From positions 232,991,205 through 233,055,204 of the forward strand of contig JBOZIK010000001.1 of NCBI GenBank assembly GCA_051453625.1: DNA of 64,000 bases, written 5' to 3'. The notes under the pieces were generated by a model. That model had not been told where the DNA came from, did not search any database, and saw nothing but the letters and a program-made list of their open reading frames with translations. This stretch comes from Welwitschia mirabilis (lineage: Eukaryota; Gnetophyta; Gnetopsida; Welwitschiales). Position numbers and translations under genes: made by a program. Positions 12,166 to 22,759 of the stretch are shown in pieces. Numbering within the stretch: the stretch's first letter is position 1; each line of letters starts with the position of its first letter.

Positions 12166-12345
12166 GATATTACTACTGGGAATTAATTTAAGAAACATCT
12201 TTTGGTTGATGTAATTCCATCAAGTGCCATTGGGGTAATCTTTAATGACATTGGAGCTTTGGAAAATGTTAAATATACATTAGAAGAGTTGGTTATGCTT
12301 CCTTTGCAAAGACTAGAATTGTTTTATAAAGGTCAGCTAACAAAG
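12166..12345 (+). pseudogene. Best-preserved AAA-ATPase exon (60 codons)
   Basis: TATAG precedes the block and AAG|GTAAGAACC follows it, so both splice sites look real and the length is exactly 60 codons. The translation DITTGN-stop-FKKHLLVDV followed by PSSAIGVIFNDIGALENVKY and LEELVMLPLQR aligns residue by residue with the family consensus DVVTENEFEKRLLADVIPPS and on to GQLTK. A GAA-to-TAA type change places a stop at 12,184-12,186. The next family exon, with the ATP-binding P-loop, is absent downstream. Confidence 0.88.
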
Positions 12346-12479
12346 GTAAGAACCCTTGGCTTTTGTTTTTTGCTAAATGAATTCTTGAAAAAAAATGCTA
12401 GTAAAATGATTTCTCTTAGATGTTTAATGGTTTTGGATTTTAAAGAATCAATAACTTTAGAGTTATTCATATAATGGAA

Positions 12480-13370
12480 TGATCATCACTAGTAGGCATT
12501 TACATCTTTTATAGTAAGACAAAGTCAAAAAGGATAAGAACGTTTTAACTAAATGAAATGCTTCGAAAAACTTCAGATCTTAAGGGCTATTTTAGATAAA
12601 ATATTTGTTCGCTATGTAGCCTTGTAAGGGTGTTCGCTTATTTGATCAATCTAGGAAACTCAAATGTGAGGGTTGTTATGGCTATAAATTATGGTTAAAT
12701 AGATATAAATTATGGTTAAAATTGACTTCAAATACTTAAGTCATATAAAAGATCAATCTCCATTATTGGATTAATTGCATCAAATTATGATTTTGAAGTT
12801 TTTTTAATTTTCACTAAGTAAAGCTATGTATGACTATTATATAATGACTTTGATGTTTTTACATGTGTGTAGTGGTGAAGGCATTGGATAACATATCATT
12901 TTGAAGGCATTGGAGAACATTGTATGACTATTATATAATGACTTTTATCTTTATTGCTTCTACATAATTCATGATGAGTAATCATAACTTTTTATATATT
13001 TTTCCTAAGGGAGATGATCAAAGATTTTAAATACATAATAACATTTTATAGTAACTAGTAGTTATTTAGTTTAGTTAATCTCTTAAGTAAATGAGCATCA
13101 TCATTATTATCATAGAAGACTTGTTTTGTGCTCTATGTGTTTTGTTCATTGTTGTTGATAATTGAATTGTACTTAACTGAGACATCTCATAACCATACGA
13201 TAAACTTTTTAACTTTTTTTTTTCTGAGATGTAATTCTTGAAACACATGTTTCATAGTAAGGTAGATAAAGTATGATCGTATCAGATAAATCTTATTCCA
13301 TGCTATGATCATTTTTGCATGTTATGCTCTAATTTCCTTAGAGTTGTGTTGTCATGATTGTAATAAGGAC
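12480..13370. other. Spacer between the two captured gene fragments
   Basis: AT-rich, no exon recognised. A short repeat is present at 12,835-12,945 (CTATTATATAATGACTTT and GAAGGCATTGGA-AACAT each occur twice). Confidence 0.4.
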
Positions 13371-13372
13371 TG

Positions 13373-13815
13373 CTGATGCTGATGCTACAAGCACACTTTA
13401 AGAGGCTGAAACCACTAGAGTATAACACCAAAGTAGAAAATCTTAGGTGTGAGCATCCTATAGTAGGATAATCTATAATGCTTTATGTTGGATTATACAT
13501 GGTGGCTCCAAGAGTGGATGTAGTGAAAGCGGCACTTCCTACATAGGGAGCAGATCAGTTTGATGATGAAAATTCAACCCAGAGAAAGTTAATTTCCAAT
13601 TTCTTCAATTGGTACTTTTTTAGCCTCTAAACAGGTAGTCTAGTTGTAGTAACTCTGATTGTTTGAATTTAACAAAACCTAGGGTGGCAATGGAGATTTC
13701 GAATTTTCATAGGAGGAGTAGTCATTAGTCTTCTAATTTTCCTCTCTAGCTTTTACACCTATTAAAATAAGATCACATTTGGAAGTCCTCTTACAAGAAT
13801 TGTAAAGGTCTGCTA
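13373..13815 (+). pseudogene. Captured fragment of an NRT1/PTR (NPF) transporter gene
   Basis: One continuous frame from 13,373 reads LMLMLQAHFKRLKPLE, then MLYVGLYMVAPRVDVVKAAL and PT-stop-GADQFDDENSTQRK. It continues LISNFFNWYFFSL, then NLGWQWRF and FGSPLTRIVKV. These are the hallmarks of the proton-coupled NPF family (POT/PTR): GADQFD, FFNWYF and the GW-W-F and SPLTRI blocks. They cover roughly transmembrane segments 3 to 6. The KAALPT-GADQFD wording recalls NPF4-like members. Six or so in-frame stops show it is dead; the rest of the gene was not found. It lies on the same strand as the AAA-ATPase piece, about 1 kb downstream, inside the CACTA-like element. Confidence 0.85.
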
Positions 13816-14599
13816 TGGTTGCACTTCTAAAAACTTTTAAAAGCCCATTTCTTAATTTTTATATTTATATATTTCATAATAGAAGTCTTTTTATCTTCCT
13901 CCATGCAGCAATAAAACTATATTAATATGTTTCACTTAAAATAAATTTTAAAAAATTTATTTCTTAATTTCAATGAAGAAGTAATGTTTTTAAGTCAAAA
14001 TGTTGTATTGTTGCATTGTCACTATTATCATTCCTTAATCTCTATCCTCTCTATATAGAGAACTAAGTTAAAAATGGAATTTTCTGTCCATTGTTTTAGC
14101 ATAGTTAACTTAGCCACAGAGAAAGTAAGATAACTTAAGCCTCCAAACCCTTACCATGAATAAAAATAAGCTATTTACAAATAGAAAGAAGGTCTAAAAA
14201 CAAGGTACCAATAATGAACCATTGGCAGTGAGAAGAAAGGAACTACCAATGGGACAGGGCTGTTGACATAGGTAACCCAGTACATAAGAAGGCTAACCAT
14301 GATGACAAGAAGTCTAACCATCAAAGAATATTACCCACTATCATTAATTCTATGTTATTTAATTATGACCTCCCTTTCTTAATTGGGATTTGGTATCCTT
14401 TTTACAAGGTATTGCCTAAATAATCCAAAGTTTTTTTTAGCATAAATCAAAAATTTTCCCTCTTATTTTTCATTGAAATACTAGTTTTTATTTTAGTCTT
14501 GTATGATATGGCTATTTGTTAATTTGTGTGCTTACTAAGATATATAAAATTCAAATAGAAGAAATTAGTTTTCTACCTAATAAATAATTCTCACTTGTA

Positions 14600-15480
14600 G
14601 AGTTGCTTCTTGTTCATATCTTCATGTCAAGGCCAAGAACTTTAAATACTTGAAGTACTTGGTAAGCCTCTTCCAAATCCAGCCAAGGCAATAATCACCT
14701 CTACAAATGTATTTAGCTCTTTGCTTAGGATGGCTAAATACAATTTGTCCCCTATTTCTAGTACTTAATCTATCAATTACTAGTGAATTCATTTTGTTTG
14801 GTGCTAATGATCCTATAGCCTCTTTTTCATCATCATTTTTTTTATCATGTTTTTCATCTTGAGTACTAGTACATTCTTGGGGAAAAGTATTAGAGGTATC
14901 ATGTTCTCAGTTAATCCTTAAGTACTTTTCTAGATGCTACTTTTTAATTACTTTTCTTATGATAATATGCTTTTGCTAATGATATTTTCTGATTATTAAT
15001 TTTGTTTTCTACTCAATGATGTTTTCTATGTTAGCATTTGTTAAAGGAGAGACACTGTTTAATGCTGTAGGGATTCTCTTCTTTGGATTAGATGAAATTT
15101 CATGTTTATCGTCTTCATTATTTGTAGTTATGATTTTAGGAAATTTTTTTTTGGCTTTCATCATTCTATCTAATTTAGTGCTTCTTTATGGCTTATAATC
15201 TGTATCTTTTTTTCTTGTATTCTAGAGCTCTCTTATTCTTGATCCATAGTCTCCTTTACCCTAGCTTTCTTCATTTGCTAACATGAGCTTTGAAACTATA
15301 CCAATAGTCACATTCTTTCCCATAGATTTATCTTCTTTAGCCTTTTACTTAGAACCTTCATTCTTATAAACAATAATTATAACATCTAACATGTTGTTCT
15401 TATTGCTAAAAGAATCTCTTACTTGTAACTTCTTCCAATATTTGAATCTAAAACAAAAAAATCTTTATCATAATGTGCCT
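14600..15480 (-). pseudogene. Possible lysine-rich coding remnant, unidentified
   Basis: On the minus strand several stretches read like decayed protein: SMGKNVTIGIVSKLMLANEE, MMKAKKKFPKIITTNNEDD, NPKKRIPTALNSVSPLTNA and EAIGSLAPNKMNSLVIDRLS, separated by stops. The composition (Lys, Asn, Ser) is what T-rich DNA gives by chance, so this may be nothing. I do not recognise a family. It lies inside the CACTA-like element and could be a third captured fragment or part of a lost transposon protein. Confidence 0.2.
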
Positions 15481-16424
15481 TTGAAACTTTCATGTCACAT
15501 TATTAGTTTTATTTGGAAAAAATAATTATCCTACTGAATCTTTATTACATTGGGATTTGCCTTTTCAATTGTTGCATTATCATTACAATTGTCACCTTAC
15601 TTCTCTTTAAGAATGTCCAATAAAGTGATAGTGATTTCCTTGTATTTGATATCATAATTTCTAGTATAGAATGTAATAAGAACCTTATTTTTATGAAGTT
15701 CCCATAGGATCAGAAAATCATTTTTGTAATTAATAAGGAGTCTATTTAATCCAACAGATAGTCAATATAAAGTATAAACAATAAAAGCATCATCACTTGC
15801 ATGTTCATAAATTCATAAGTGATAGAAACTGGAATAGAGTATTGCATGTAAGTAACTTACTTAATTGTTTTGTCAAATTTTAGAATAAATATATTTCCTC
15901 TAATAAAATTTTTAGGTAATAAAAGTTTTAGCTGAAGCTATCAACATTAGATTTATTATAAGACCAAGAAGAAGTCTTAATAAATGTGTTGAGGAATAAT
16001 TTCTAATTTGAATGTAGCTAAGAAGAATCCTTTGAAATCTAATTAGTTCATCCACTAGGATGATTAGTTTTTGTAAGCTTTTCTTTATCATTATCTAATA
16101 TCTTTTTTGTGTCTTATTTATTCTAGAAAATGTGATCAAGGAAGAAAATTATACCCATGATAACCACTTTGTCAAAATCCTAGTCTAACATTGAGATTGA
16201 AGATGTTTTTCAAAATCATGCTAGTTACTCCCCACTTTCCCTTGATCTTTACTATGGTTTTTAGACAGATGAAGAGTTGAGATTACACCTACATTACTAG
16301 ACAAGGATCCTTTAATGTGGTAATTGGTGACAAGATTGTAAGACAAGCCAAAGTTTACAAAAAAAAAAAAAAATCTACAAATAACATTATCAAAATTGAT
16401 GATTTTTGAATTGTAAAAATAGGC

Positions 16425-16580
16425 TTCTTGCCATCAATCCTATTACCCAAAAAGCCCTTCCATCAACTATGTAAGTTGAAAAGCCTTTTATGTAGTGTAA
16501 GTGAATCCTTTTCTTTAGTGTCCATAAGGATAATCTCATCATAAAATCTGTCAGCCTGTAATAATCCACCTGGAAAACCA
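16425..16580 (-). pseudogene. Possible exon on minus strand, unidentified
   Basis: Read on the minus strand, TTTTCCAG (a good splice acceptor) precedes GGLLQADRFYDEIILMDTKE and DSLTLHKRLFNLHS, then a stop and WKGFLGNRIDGKKPIF. The wording looks like real protein rather than chance, but I cannot name the family. A different frame of the same stretch gives a 71-codon ORF (16,390-16,605) that looks spurious. Confidence 0.3.
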
Positions 16581-17164
16581 AATTTGTTACTATAGTATGC
16601 ACCACATTGTGATTTATATGGAAGTTTGGTCTTGATGGAGTATTAGGTCCTTCTAATTAATTTTTTATGTTAATTTGTTCTTTTTATCCATATTCATATT
16701 CTGTTAGTGAAGTATTTCTTATATTCAATCTTTAATAAAGCAAGGTAGATCACATGAAAATAGTTTATACACTAGATCATGTTGTGAAAACAACAAATTA
16801 ATGGCACATGAAATAAGTGCAATAAATAATTCTTACATTATGGAATTTTCTAATGGTTTTTATGGGTTTGAAAATAAAGGTATTGGAAATCCCATAGAAA
16901 CATATATGAAATACCCTAGAAACATATGTTGGACTTTTTATTTTCTCAAGTTATACCTTTTAAGGCATTTTTTGTTAAAATGAGCGATGACGACGACAAC
17001 GATGATGACTACTATAAGTGTGGTGTATGCAATGGGATGGCTATTACTACTCCAGCACTATGTTTGCATACTATTGAAATTTGTATAGCATAACTAAGGG
17101 CAAAACCACCATGTACTATATGGGATCCTTCACACATGAACCCTTGATCTATAAGCGTTTGTTG

Positions 17165-17500
17165 TAAAATGGCTCAAAAGACCTTTTAAGCCTTTATTTT
17201 TTTTTGAAGAAAAGCCTAAAAAGACATTTTAAAGCATTTTTTAATAGAAATGCCTTAAAAGATCTTTTAAGGCATTTTTCTAGACAAATGTCTCAAAAGA
17301 CCTTTCAAGGTGTTTTTTACAGAAATGCCTCAAAAGGCCTTTTAAGGCATTTTTATTAAAATGCCTTAGAAATGCCTTGAAAGTGTGTAAGCTTTTAAGG
17401 TAAGTCTTTTTAAGGTGTTTTTTTTGCAGAAAAGCCTTAAAAGCTTTTAAGGCATTTTTAAAGTCCTTTTAAGGAATTTTTAAAATGCCTTAAAAGCCTA
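17165..17500. repeat. Right subterminal palindromic repeats of CACTA-like element
   Basis: A dense array of about ten AAGGCATTTT / AAAATGCCTT and CTTTTAAGGC units in both directions, including CCTTTTAAGGCATTTTTATT followed by AAAATGCCTTAGAAATGCC. The array stops at the terminal inverted repeat. It is denser than the left array. Confidence 0.8.
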
Positions 17501-17514
17501 TATTTCTTATGGTC

Positions 17515-18780
17515 ATTAATATAATCTACTTTTGCTAAGAGCACTTTAAGCATAGTAAAATCTTTTATTAATATTAAATTTCTTTAATTATTGCTAATTG
17601 AGAAGAAAAGAAAGAATGAAATATGGAGATTTTTAAATAGCCTCATTAAATGGATTAATAGTTAAAGTTAACCTATGATATTTATCTCACTGAAGATTAG
17701 CTAGTTACTTACATGCATATATAGTATAATGATGAACAGGAAACATATTAAGCTCTCATTATGAAATTCATATCAAAAGTCTAATGGAGCAAGCTTCTAC
17801 ACTTCAACTATAAAAAGAAGATCTTGCCCAATATATCCCATAATAATGCATGTTTTTAGACAAAAAATGAACAACTTGTTTTTACGTTATTGTAAGAAAA
17901 AGAAATTTAAATTGAATTGTTTTATGGTCTATAAGGTATATTCATAAGATTTTAATTCATTAAATAACACTCCAAAAGAAAAAGGAATATTATAAGTGAT
18001 TAAGATGATTATTAATAACCTTAAACTTGAATCAATAATTACTCCAAGTACACAAGGAGCTGGGGGAGTAATTAATACAATTGGTATCATATATTAAACA
18101 AAGCTATTATTTAAAACATAGTGAGATACATAAATTAGGATTACTAAAAGGCTAAAAAGTCTTCAAACCTTGTCTAAATGTTATTCAATATTCTTAAAGT
18201 CTCTACAAAAATTCCAAGGATTATATGGAAGGGAAGCTTAAAGTTTACATCATAGTTGATCTCTCTCACGAATTGATTAGAAGCATACATAAGGCATACT
18301 TCAAATCCAAAGAAAGATTTAAAAACCACTGAAATGGATTTATCTTAAGAGTTTAAGCTAAATTTTAAATGTGTAGTTTTACCTTGGAGGGAAAATTAGT
18401 AAAAATCCTTCACATCCATTAAAATAACTTATAGTAATGACATAACTTCTTTTGGTGAAAATATTAGAAACCATTTCCATAATCAAATTGGAGATTTGTA
18501 CCTCTTGAAAAAAAATAAAGTTGGAATTATCATACAAAACTACACATTTCATAAAATAATCTTCATGAAAACTACTATGGTTTATCCTCATTCAAAGGTT
18601 CATAGAGAACCATAATAACATTTATGACATTAAATTTTATTAAATCTTAAATAAATAAAAATGCATGCTATAGGAATCTAACTAAAAGGCTAGTTTCTTA
18701 TATGGCTAAATTAATTTAGATGTGAAATTCATTATCTATTAACTTAAAGCCAAGAGAAGGGCTTCTTGAAATACTTTGAT
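17515..18780. other. AT-rich DNA between CACTA-like and copia elements
   Basis: No gene recognised. It may hold the 5' LTR and gag of the copia element that begins to be readable near 18,800. A 70-codon minus-strand frame (18,379-18,591) resembles nothing known. Confidence 0.4.
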
Positions 18781-19164
18781 TATCTAAAGGACAAATCTAT
18801 GATTTTTGTTTTTTCTTTTGAACTACCTAAAAACCATACCAATCCTTTTGAGATTTTAGTATTTTAGTCTGCTTCATCAACTCCTTCTGAATCTCTTGAT
18901 GATAAAAATTTTAAGTTAAACGTAATTTTTAATAACTCTAACTTTGTGTGTACAAGTAAGCATATACCTCATAAAGAGACATGAATTCTTGACATAGGTA
19001 TTATTCACCACATCAATTATCAGCATGATTTTTCTTGACGACTTCTTTGAAGTGCCAAGTGAGGTTTATTTAGTAGATAGAACTCTAGTTCCAATGGAAT
19101 ACTATGGTTCAGTTACTTTTAGCTTGATATTACTCTCTCCATAGACTCTTTCTAATGTTTTGTA

Positions 19165-19720
19165 NNNNNNNNNNNNNNNNNNNNNNNNNNNNNNNNNNNN
19201 NNNNNNNNNNNNNNNNNNNNNNNNNNNNNNNNNNNNNNNNNNNNNNNNNNNNNNNNNNNNNNNNNNNNNNNNNNNNNNNNNNNNNNNNNNNNNNNNNNNN
19301 NNNNNNNNNNNNNNNNNNNNNNNNNNNNNNNNNNNNNNNNNNNNNNNNNNNNNNNNNNNNNNNNNNNNNNNNNNNNNNNNNNNNNNNNNNNNNNNNNNNN
19401 NNNNNNNNNNNNNNNNNNNNNNNNNNNNNNNNNNNNNNNNNNNNNNNNNNNNNNNNNNNNNNNNNNNNNNNNNNNNNNNNNNNNNNNNNNNNNNNNNNNN
19501 NNNNNNNNNNNNNNNNNNNNNNNNNNNNNNNNNNNNNNNNNNNNNNNNNNNNNNNNNNNNNNNNNNNNNNNNNNNNNNNNNNNNNNNNNNNNNNNNNNNN
19601 NNNNNNNNNNNNNNNNNNNNNNNNNNNNNNNNNNNNNNNNNNNNNNNNNNNNNNNNNNNNNNNNNNNNNNNNNNNNNNNNNNNNNNNNNNNNNNNNNNNN
19701 NNNNNNNNNNNNNNNNNNNN
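19165..19720. other. Assembly gap (556 N)
   Basis: Undetermined bases inside the copia element, between protease and GAG-pre-integrase. Confidence 0.99.
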
Positions 19721-21079
19721 GATTGAAAGATTATTCATATTCATGGTTGTGTTAGAATGTAAGAAATCACTTGCATAGTTTTTCAAGATAAGATCTCTTC
19801 CTCATTGTGATGGCATGTTCGACTAGGACATTCTACTCCTCGCATCATGAATGCAATGCCTGAGAATGATCACTAGCTTCTTCTATCCATTCGATAGGAT
19901 TTTCCTTAGTGTAAAGCAAGTATAATAGGTAAAGTAGCTCGACAGCAATTTGCACCATGTAAGTGGTGTGTTGATTGTAAGATTCTTCTTATTCGTAGTG
20001 ATCTATGTGGACTTATGTCAGTTTACACTTTCCACAATTTTTTGTTATTTTATCTCCTTTTTTTATGATTATTCTTGAATGAATTGGGTGTATTTCATCA
20101 AGTTCACATCTTAGATTTTAGAAATTTTTAAGAAGTTTAAAACTAAAGTGAAAAAGTAAGTCAATTATTAAAATAAGAGTTTTCACTCAGATAATGATGG
20201 TGAGTACACATTTGCTACACTTAAGGACTTTCTTGCTTTTAAAGAAATTCGTCATTTAAAGGCTTTTCATGGGATACCTCAATAAAATTAAGTTGCTGAG
20301 AGATTTAATTATAGAATCATGGATATGGCTTGTTCTATGATGTATTTCAGTGGCTGTAAATCCTATCTTTAAGGTCAAGTAGTAAATACATCTATGCATC
20401 TTAATAATATACTGGTTGATATAGTGGAAAATAAGTATCTCCAGCTAATAAGTGGTATGAATATAAGTTAAAGCTAAACTATTTTCATATTTTTAGTTGC
20501 AAGTGCTCTGTCCATATTCCTTGTGAATATCATGACAAGTTTGGAGCACATTCTCATATCGGCATCTTTGTGAAATATTCAACTGGCCAAAAGGTTTATT
20601 GAGTTTATCTCTCAGACCACCGTAAGATCATTATTTCTTATGACATCATCTTTCTAAAGAATTTAAACAATGATTCTCAGCTTAATCTTTCAAAGATTCA
20701 TCCTTTTTCTAACCTAATGACCATCTTGGATGCTTAATATCCTACAATTGAAGGGGGGATGTAGCTACCAGTTCTATTCTAGTTCCTTCTATTGGTAAAA
20801 ATTTTTTGCAACCTATAGGAATTGAGAAATTTGATGCTCTAAGCATGCTTAATCATGGTTCTAGTAGCAATGTAGTAAGTTATCCAACTAAAGAATCTAA
20901 GACTACCCATAGATAACATTAAATACTTGGTTATAGTCTACTCTCTAAGATGTTTGTAATGATGAAAAAGATAAAACTAGAACTAGACATAACTCACATA
21001 CATTTCATAATGATGATGATGATGAGCTCCATCTAACTTTTAATGGTGAACCAATCTCATTTAAAACTACTATTCAACA

Positions 21080-22090
21080 TGATCATTAGATAAAAGGGAT
21101 GAAACAAGAATATGACAACCTTATTGAAAATGATACTTGGGAGTTGGTAGATCTTTCATTAGGATGCAATGCATTTCCTAACAAATGGATTTTTTGCAAC
21201 AAATATAATGTGGATAATACCCTTGAATGACGGCCAATGATAAAAGAAAGGACTTTACTACAAAGGAGTCTTTGCTCCAATATCAAAATGAGCTACCATC
21301 AGAACATGATTGCCTTAACATCATAAAAATGATGTAAGATTCAATTAGATATAAAGACTACCTTTCTCCATGAAGAGTTATAGAAGAAATATACATGATG
21401 TAATCAAAGGGTTTTGAAGAAAAAGGCAAGGAACACAAGGTGTGTAAATTGCTCAAGTCCTTATATGGGCTAAAACAAGCACCAAGAGCTTAACACATCG
21501 AGCTTGTAAATTATTTAAATTTCATTGGATTCAAATTATGTAATTATCAAGATGTGGATGCCACATTATTCATCAAATCTGATGGGTAAAGATCTATATA
21601 CATAGTGGTATATATAGATGATATGCTAATAATTAAAAATGATGAAGAAGATGTAAAGTAAACAAAAATTACATTGAGTAAGGCATTTAATATTTTTAGT
21701 CTCTAATTGGCCAGATTCTAATTAGGTGTAAAAACTGTTTAGTAAAAGAATGAAATCTTCTTGATGCAAAAGAAGTATAGTAGGGATTTGATCCAGAAGT
21801 TTGGACTAGAAGATGCAAAAGAAGTTGTAACACCTTTAGAGAAAAATGTCAAGATATCTGCAGGTGAAGACTCAAAAACTATGAATGAAACAGAATATAG
21901 AAGTATAGTGGAAAGTCTAATTTATGTAATCAATACTAAACCTAACATATCATATGTTGTTGGTGTGTTGTCAAGATATCTTGATGTGCCTAAGATCACT
22001 TATCTGAATGTTATAAAAAGAGTACTAAGATGCCCAAAGAAAATAAAAGAGTTAGGTCTCACCTATAAAAGAAACTATTAATTCATCCTC
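21080..22090 (+). pseudogene. Copia reverse transcriptase
   Basis: The start reads NDTWELVDLSLGCNAFPNKW (21,129 onward, family W-LV-LP--K-I--KWV). The catalytic box VVYIDDMLII near 21,607 keeps the two Asp residues (YIDD for YVDD). The last 106 codons (21,761-22,081) are open: KYSRDLIQKFGLEDAKEV, ETEYRSIVESLIYVINTKPN and VLSRYLDVPK, then LGLTYKR. Frame changes and stops interrupt the first two thirds, so no full enzyme can be made. Confidence 0.88.
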
Positions 22091-22275
22091 AAGCAGACTC
22101 TAATTCAAATTTCACTAGATAAAATGATACCTCATTTTCAACATTAGGGTATATCATATTCTTAGGAACATTACCTCTGTCATAGCAATTAAAGCGTTAG
22201 AAAACTATAGTGGGATCTTCTATCAAAGACAAATATATATCTGCTTGAGAAGCATATAGAAAAATGGAATGGCTA

Positions 22276-22332
22276 NNNNNNNNNNNNNNNNNNNNNNNNN
22301 NNNNNNNNNNNNNNNNNNNNNNNNNNNNNNNN
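22276..22332. other. Assembly gap (57 N)
   Basis: Undetermined bases inside copia RNase H. Confidence 0.99.
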
Positions 22333-22530
22333 AACTATCAGTTAGCAATTTGCATACTGAAGGATCTAGTGCACCACGATAGGATAAAACACTTTTGTGT
22401 TGGGATCCGTTAAATTAGAAAACTCATATAGAATGAAATTATTGCACCAATATATTATCCAACCATAGAAAAAACAGTCGATATCCTTATCAAATTACTT
22501 GATCAAGAGAAGTTCTAATATTTCCAATCC
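22333..22530 (+). pseudogene. Copia RNase H, C-terminal end
   Basis: Reads RIKHFCVGIR then IIAPIYYPTIEKTVDILIKL and DQEKF, the counterpart of the copia ending HIDIRYHFIRE...ADILTKAL...KF. Stops interrupt it. This marks the end of pol. Confidence 0.7.
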
Positions 22531-22634
22531 AAGATTGAATTAATGATGAGTTGATTCAAACTTATTTCTTTCTTGTAAATCATGGGCTTCATTCGATGTG
22601 TGAGTTTCTAATTGAAGTCACACCTAATCCTAGT

Positions 22635-22755
22635 GCTATGGGATGTATAGTACGATTATGACCTAGTATTAGGGGATGTGTAATACATGTTTATAGCATT
22701 ATGAGATGTATAATGCACATAATAAGCCTTTCTGCTATGGGATGTATAATAGTAA
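22635..22755 (+). repeat. Four irregular GGGATGTATAAT repeats
   Basis: Variants of CTATGGGATGTATAATA occur at about 22,635, 22,665, 22,696 and 22,734, spaced some 30-37 bp. They follow the end of copia pol and may lie in the untranslated part or U3. Confidence 0.65.
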
Positions 22756-22759
22756 ATTG

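Larger units (their letters stand above)
11100..12345 (+). pseudogene. Captured fragment of an AAA-ATPase gene (FHA/Msp1-like plant family), five exons
   Basis: Five consecutive exon-like blocks match the region just before the Walker A motif in the plant P-loop ATPase family of AT1G02890/AT4G02480 type. Exon A (about 11,100-11,222) reads NNFGKLHERNKESPK then KLFPNKATI, a stop and MSQ. Exon B (11,300-11,389) reads YETLLSNWKHQLECDVETLK. Exon C (11,512-11,580) reads TGLNCHSLDNNFIKGQP. Exon D (about 11,690-11,882) carries IVGWALNHHLMN and KLTISNE. Exon E (12,166-12,345) carries LLVDVIPSSAIGVIFNDIGA and ends GQLTK. Introns are kept, with AG before and GT after several blocks (GTAAGA after exon E). 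Stops (211-213 past 11,000; TAA in exon E) and the absence of GPPGTGKT make it non-functional. Confidence 0.85.
6998..17514. mobile_element. CACTA (En/Spm)-like transposon carrying host gene fragments
   Basis: The two ends form an imperfect terminal inverted repeat. The left end (6,998) reads TACTACTAGAAATATAGACT and continues TTTAAGGCATTT. The reverse complement of the right end (17,514) reads GACCATAAGAAATATAGGCT and continues identically. That is 27 matches in 32 positions, and both resemble a decayed CACTACAAGAAA terminus. Just inside each end lie many AAGGCATTT/AAATGCCTT palindromes, the subterminal repeats typical of CACTA elements. Flanking trinucleotides are ATC and ATT, a possible 3-bp target duplication with one change. 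No transposase (TNP2/TNPA-like) was recognised, so it looks non-autonomous. Inside are pieces of an AAA-ATPase and an NPF transporter. An alternative is two unrelated CACTA ends bracketing a pseudogene cluster. Confidence 0.7.
18960..22530 (+). mobile_element. Ty1/copia retrotransposon, degenerate
   Basis: The copia domain order gag/PR, GAG-pre-integrase, IN, RT, RNase H is readable on the plus strand with many frame changes. Protease: ILDIGIIHHI near 18,983 (family WILDTGATHHI; Trp is a stop and DTG is DIG). GAG-pre-integrase: HVRLGHSTPR near 19,816. Integrase: IRSDLCGLM near 19,996, then WVYF and FKKFK, DNDGEYTFATL near 20,193 and VAERFN near 20,293. RT and RNase H are given separately. Gaps at 19,165-19,720 and 22,276-22,332 remove parts. 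It is too damaged to be active. Confidence 0.85.

Noticed and set aside
13990-14340. Minus-strand hydrophobic text (VIMVSLLMYWVTYV) as a second transporter piece
   Set aside because: No NPF or other transporter signature could be matched and stops are frequent.
16390-16605. 71-codon minus-strand frame
   Set aside because: Another frame of the same stretch reads far more like protein; this one appears to be its shadow.
17165-17500. CRISPR-like array
   Set aside because: Repeats are palindromic, irregularly spaced, in both directions and lie at a transposon end in plant DNA.
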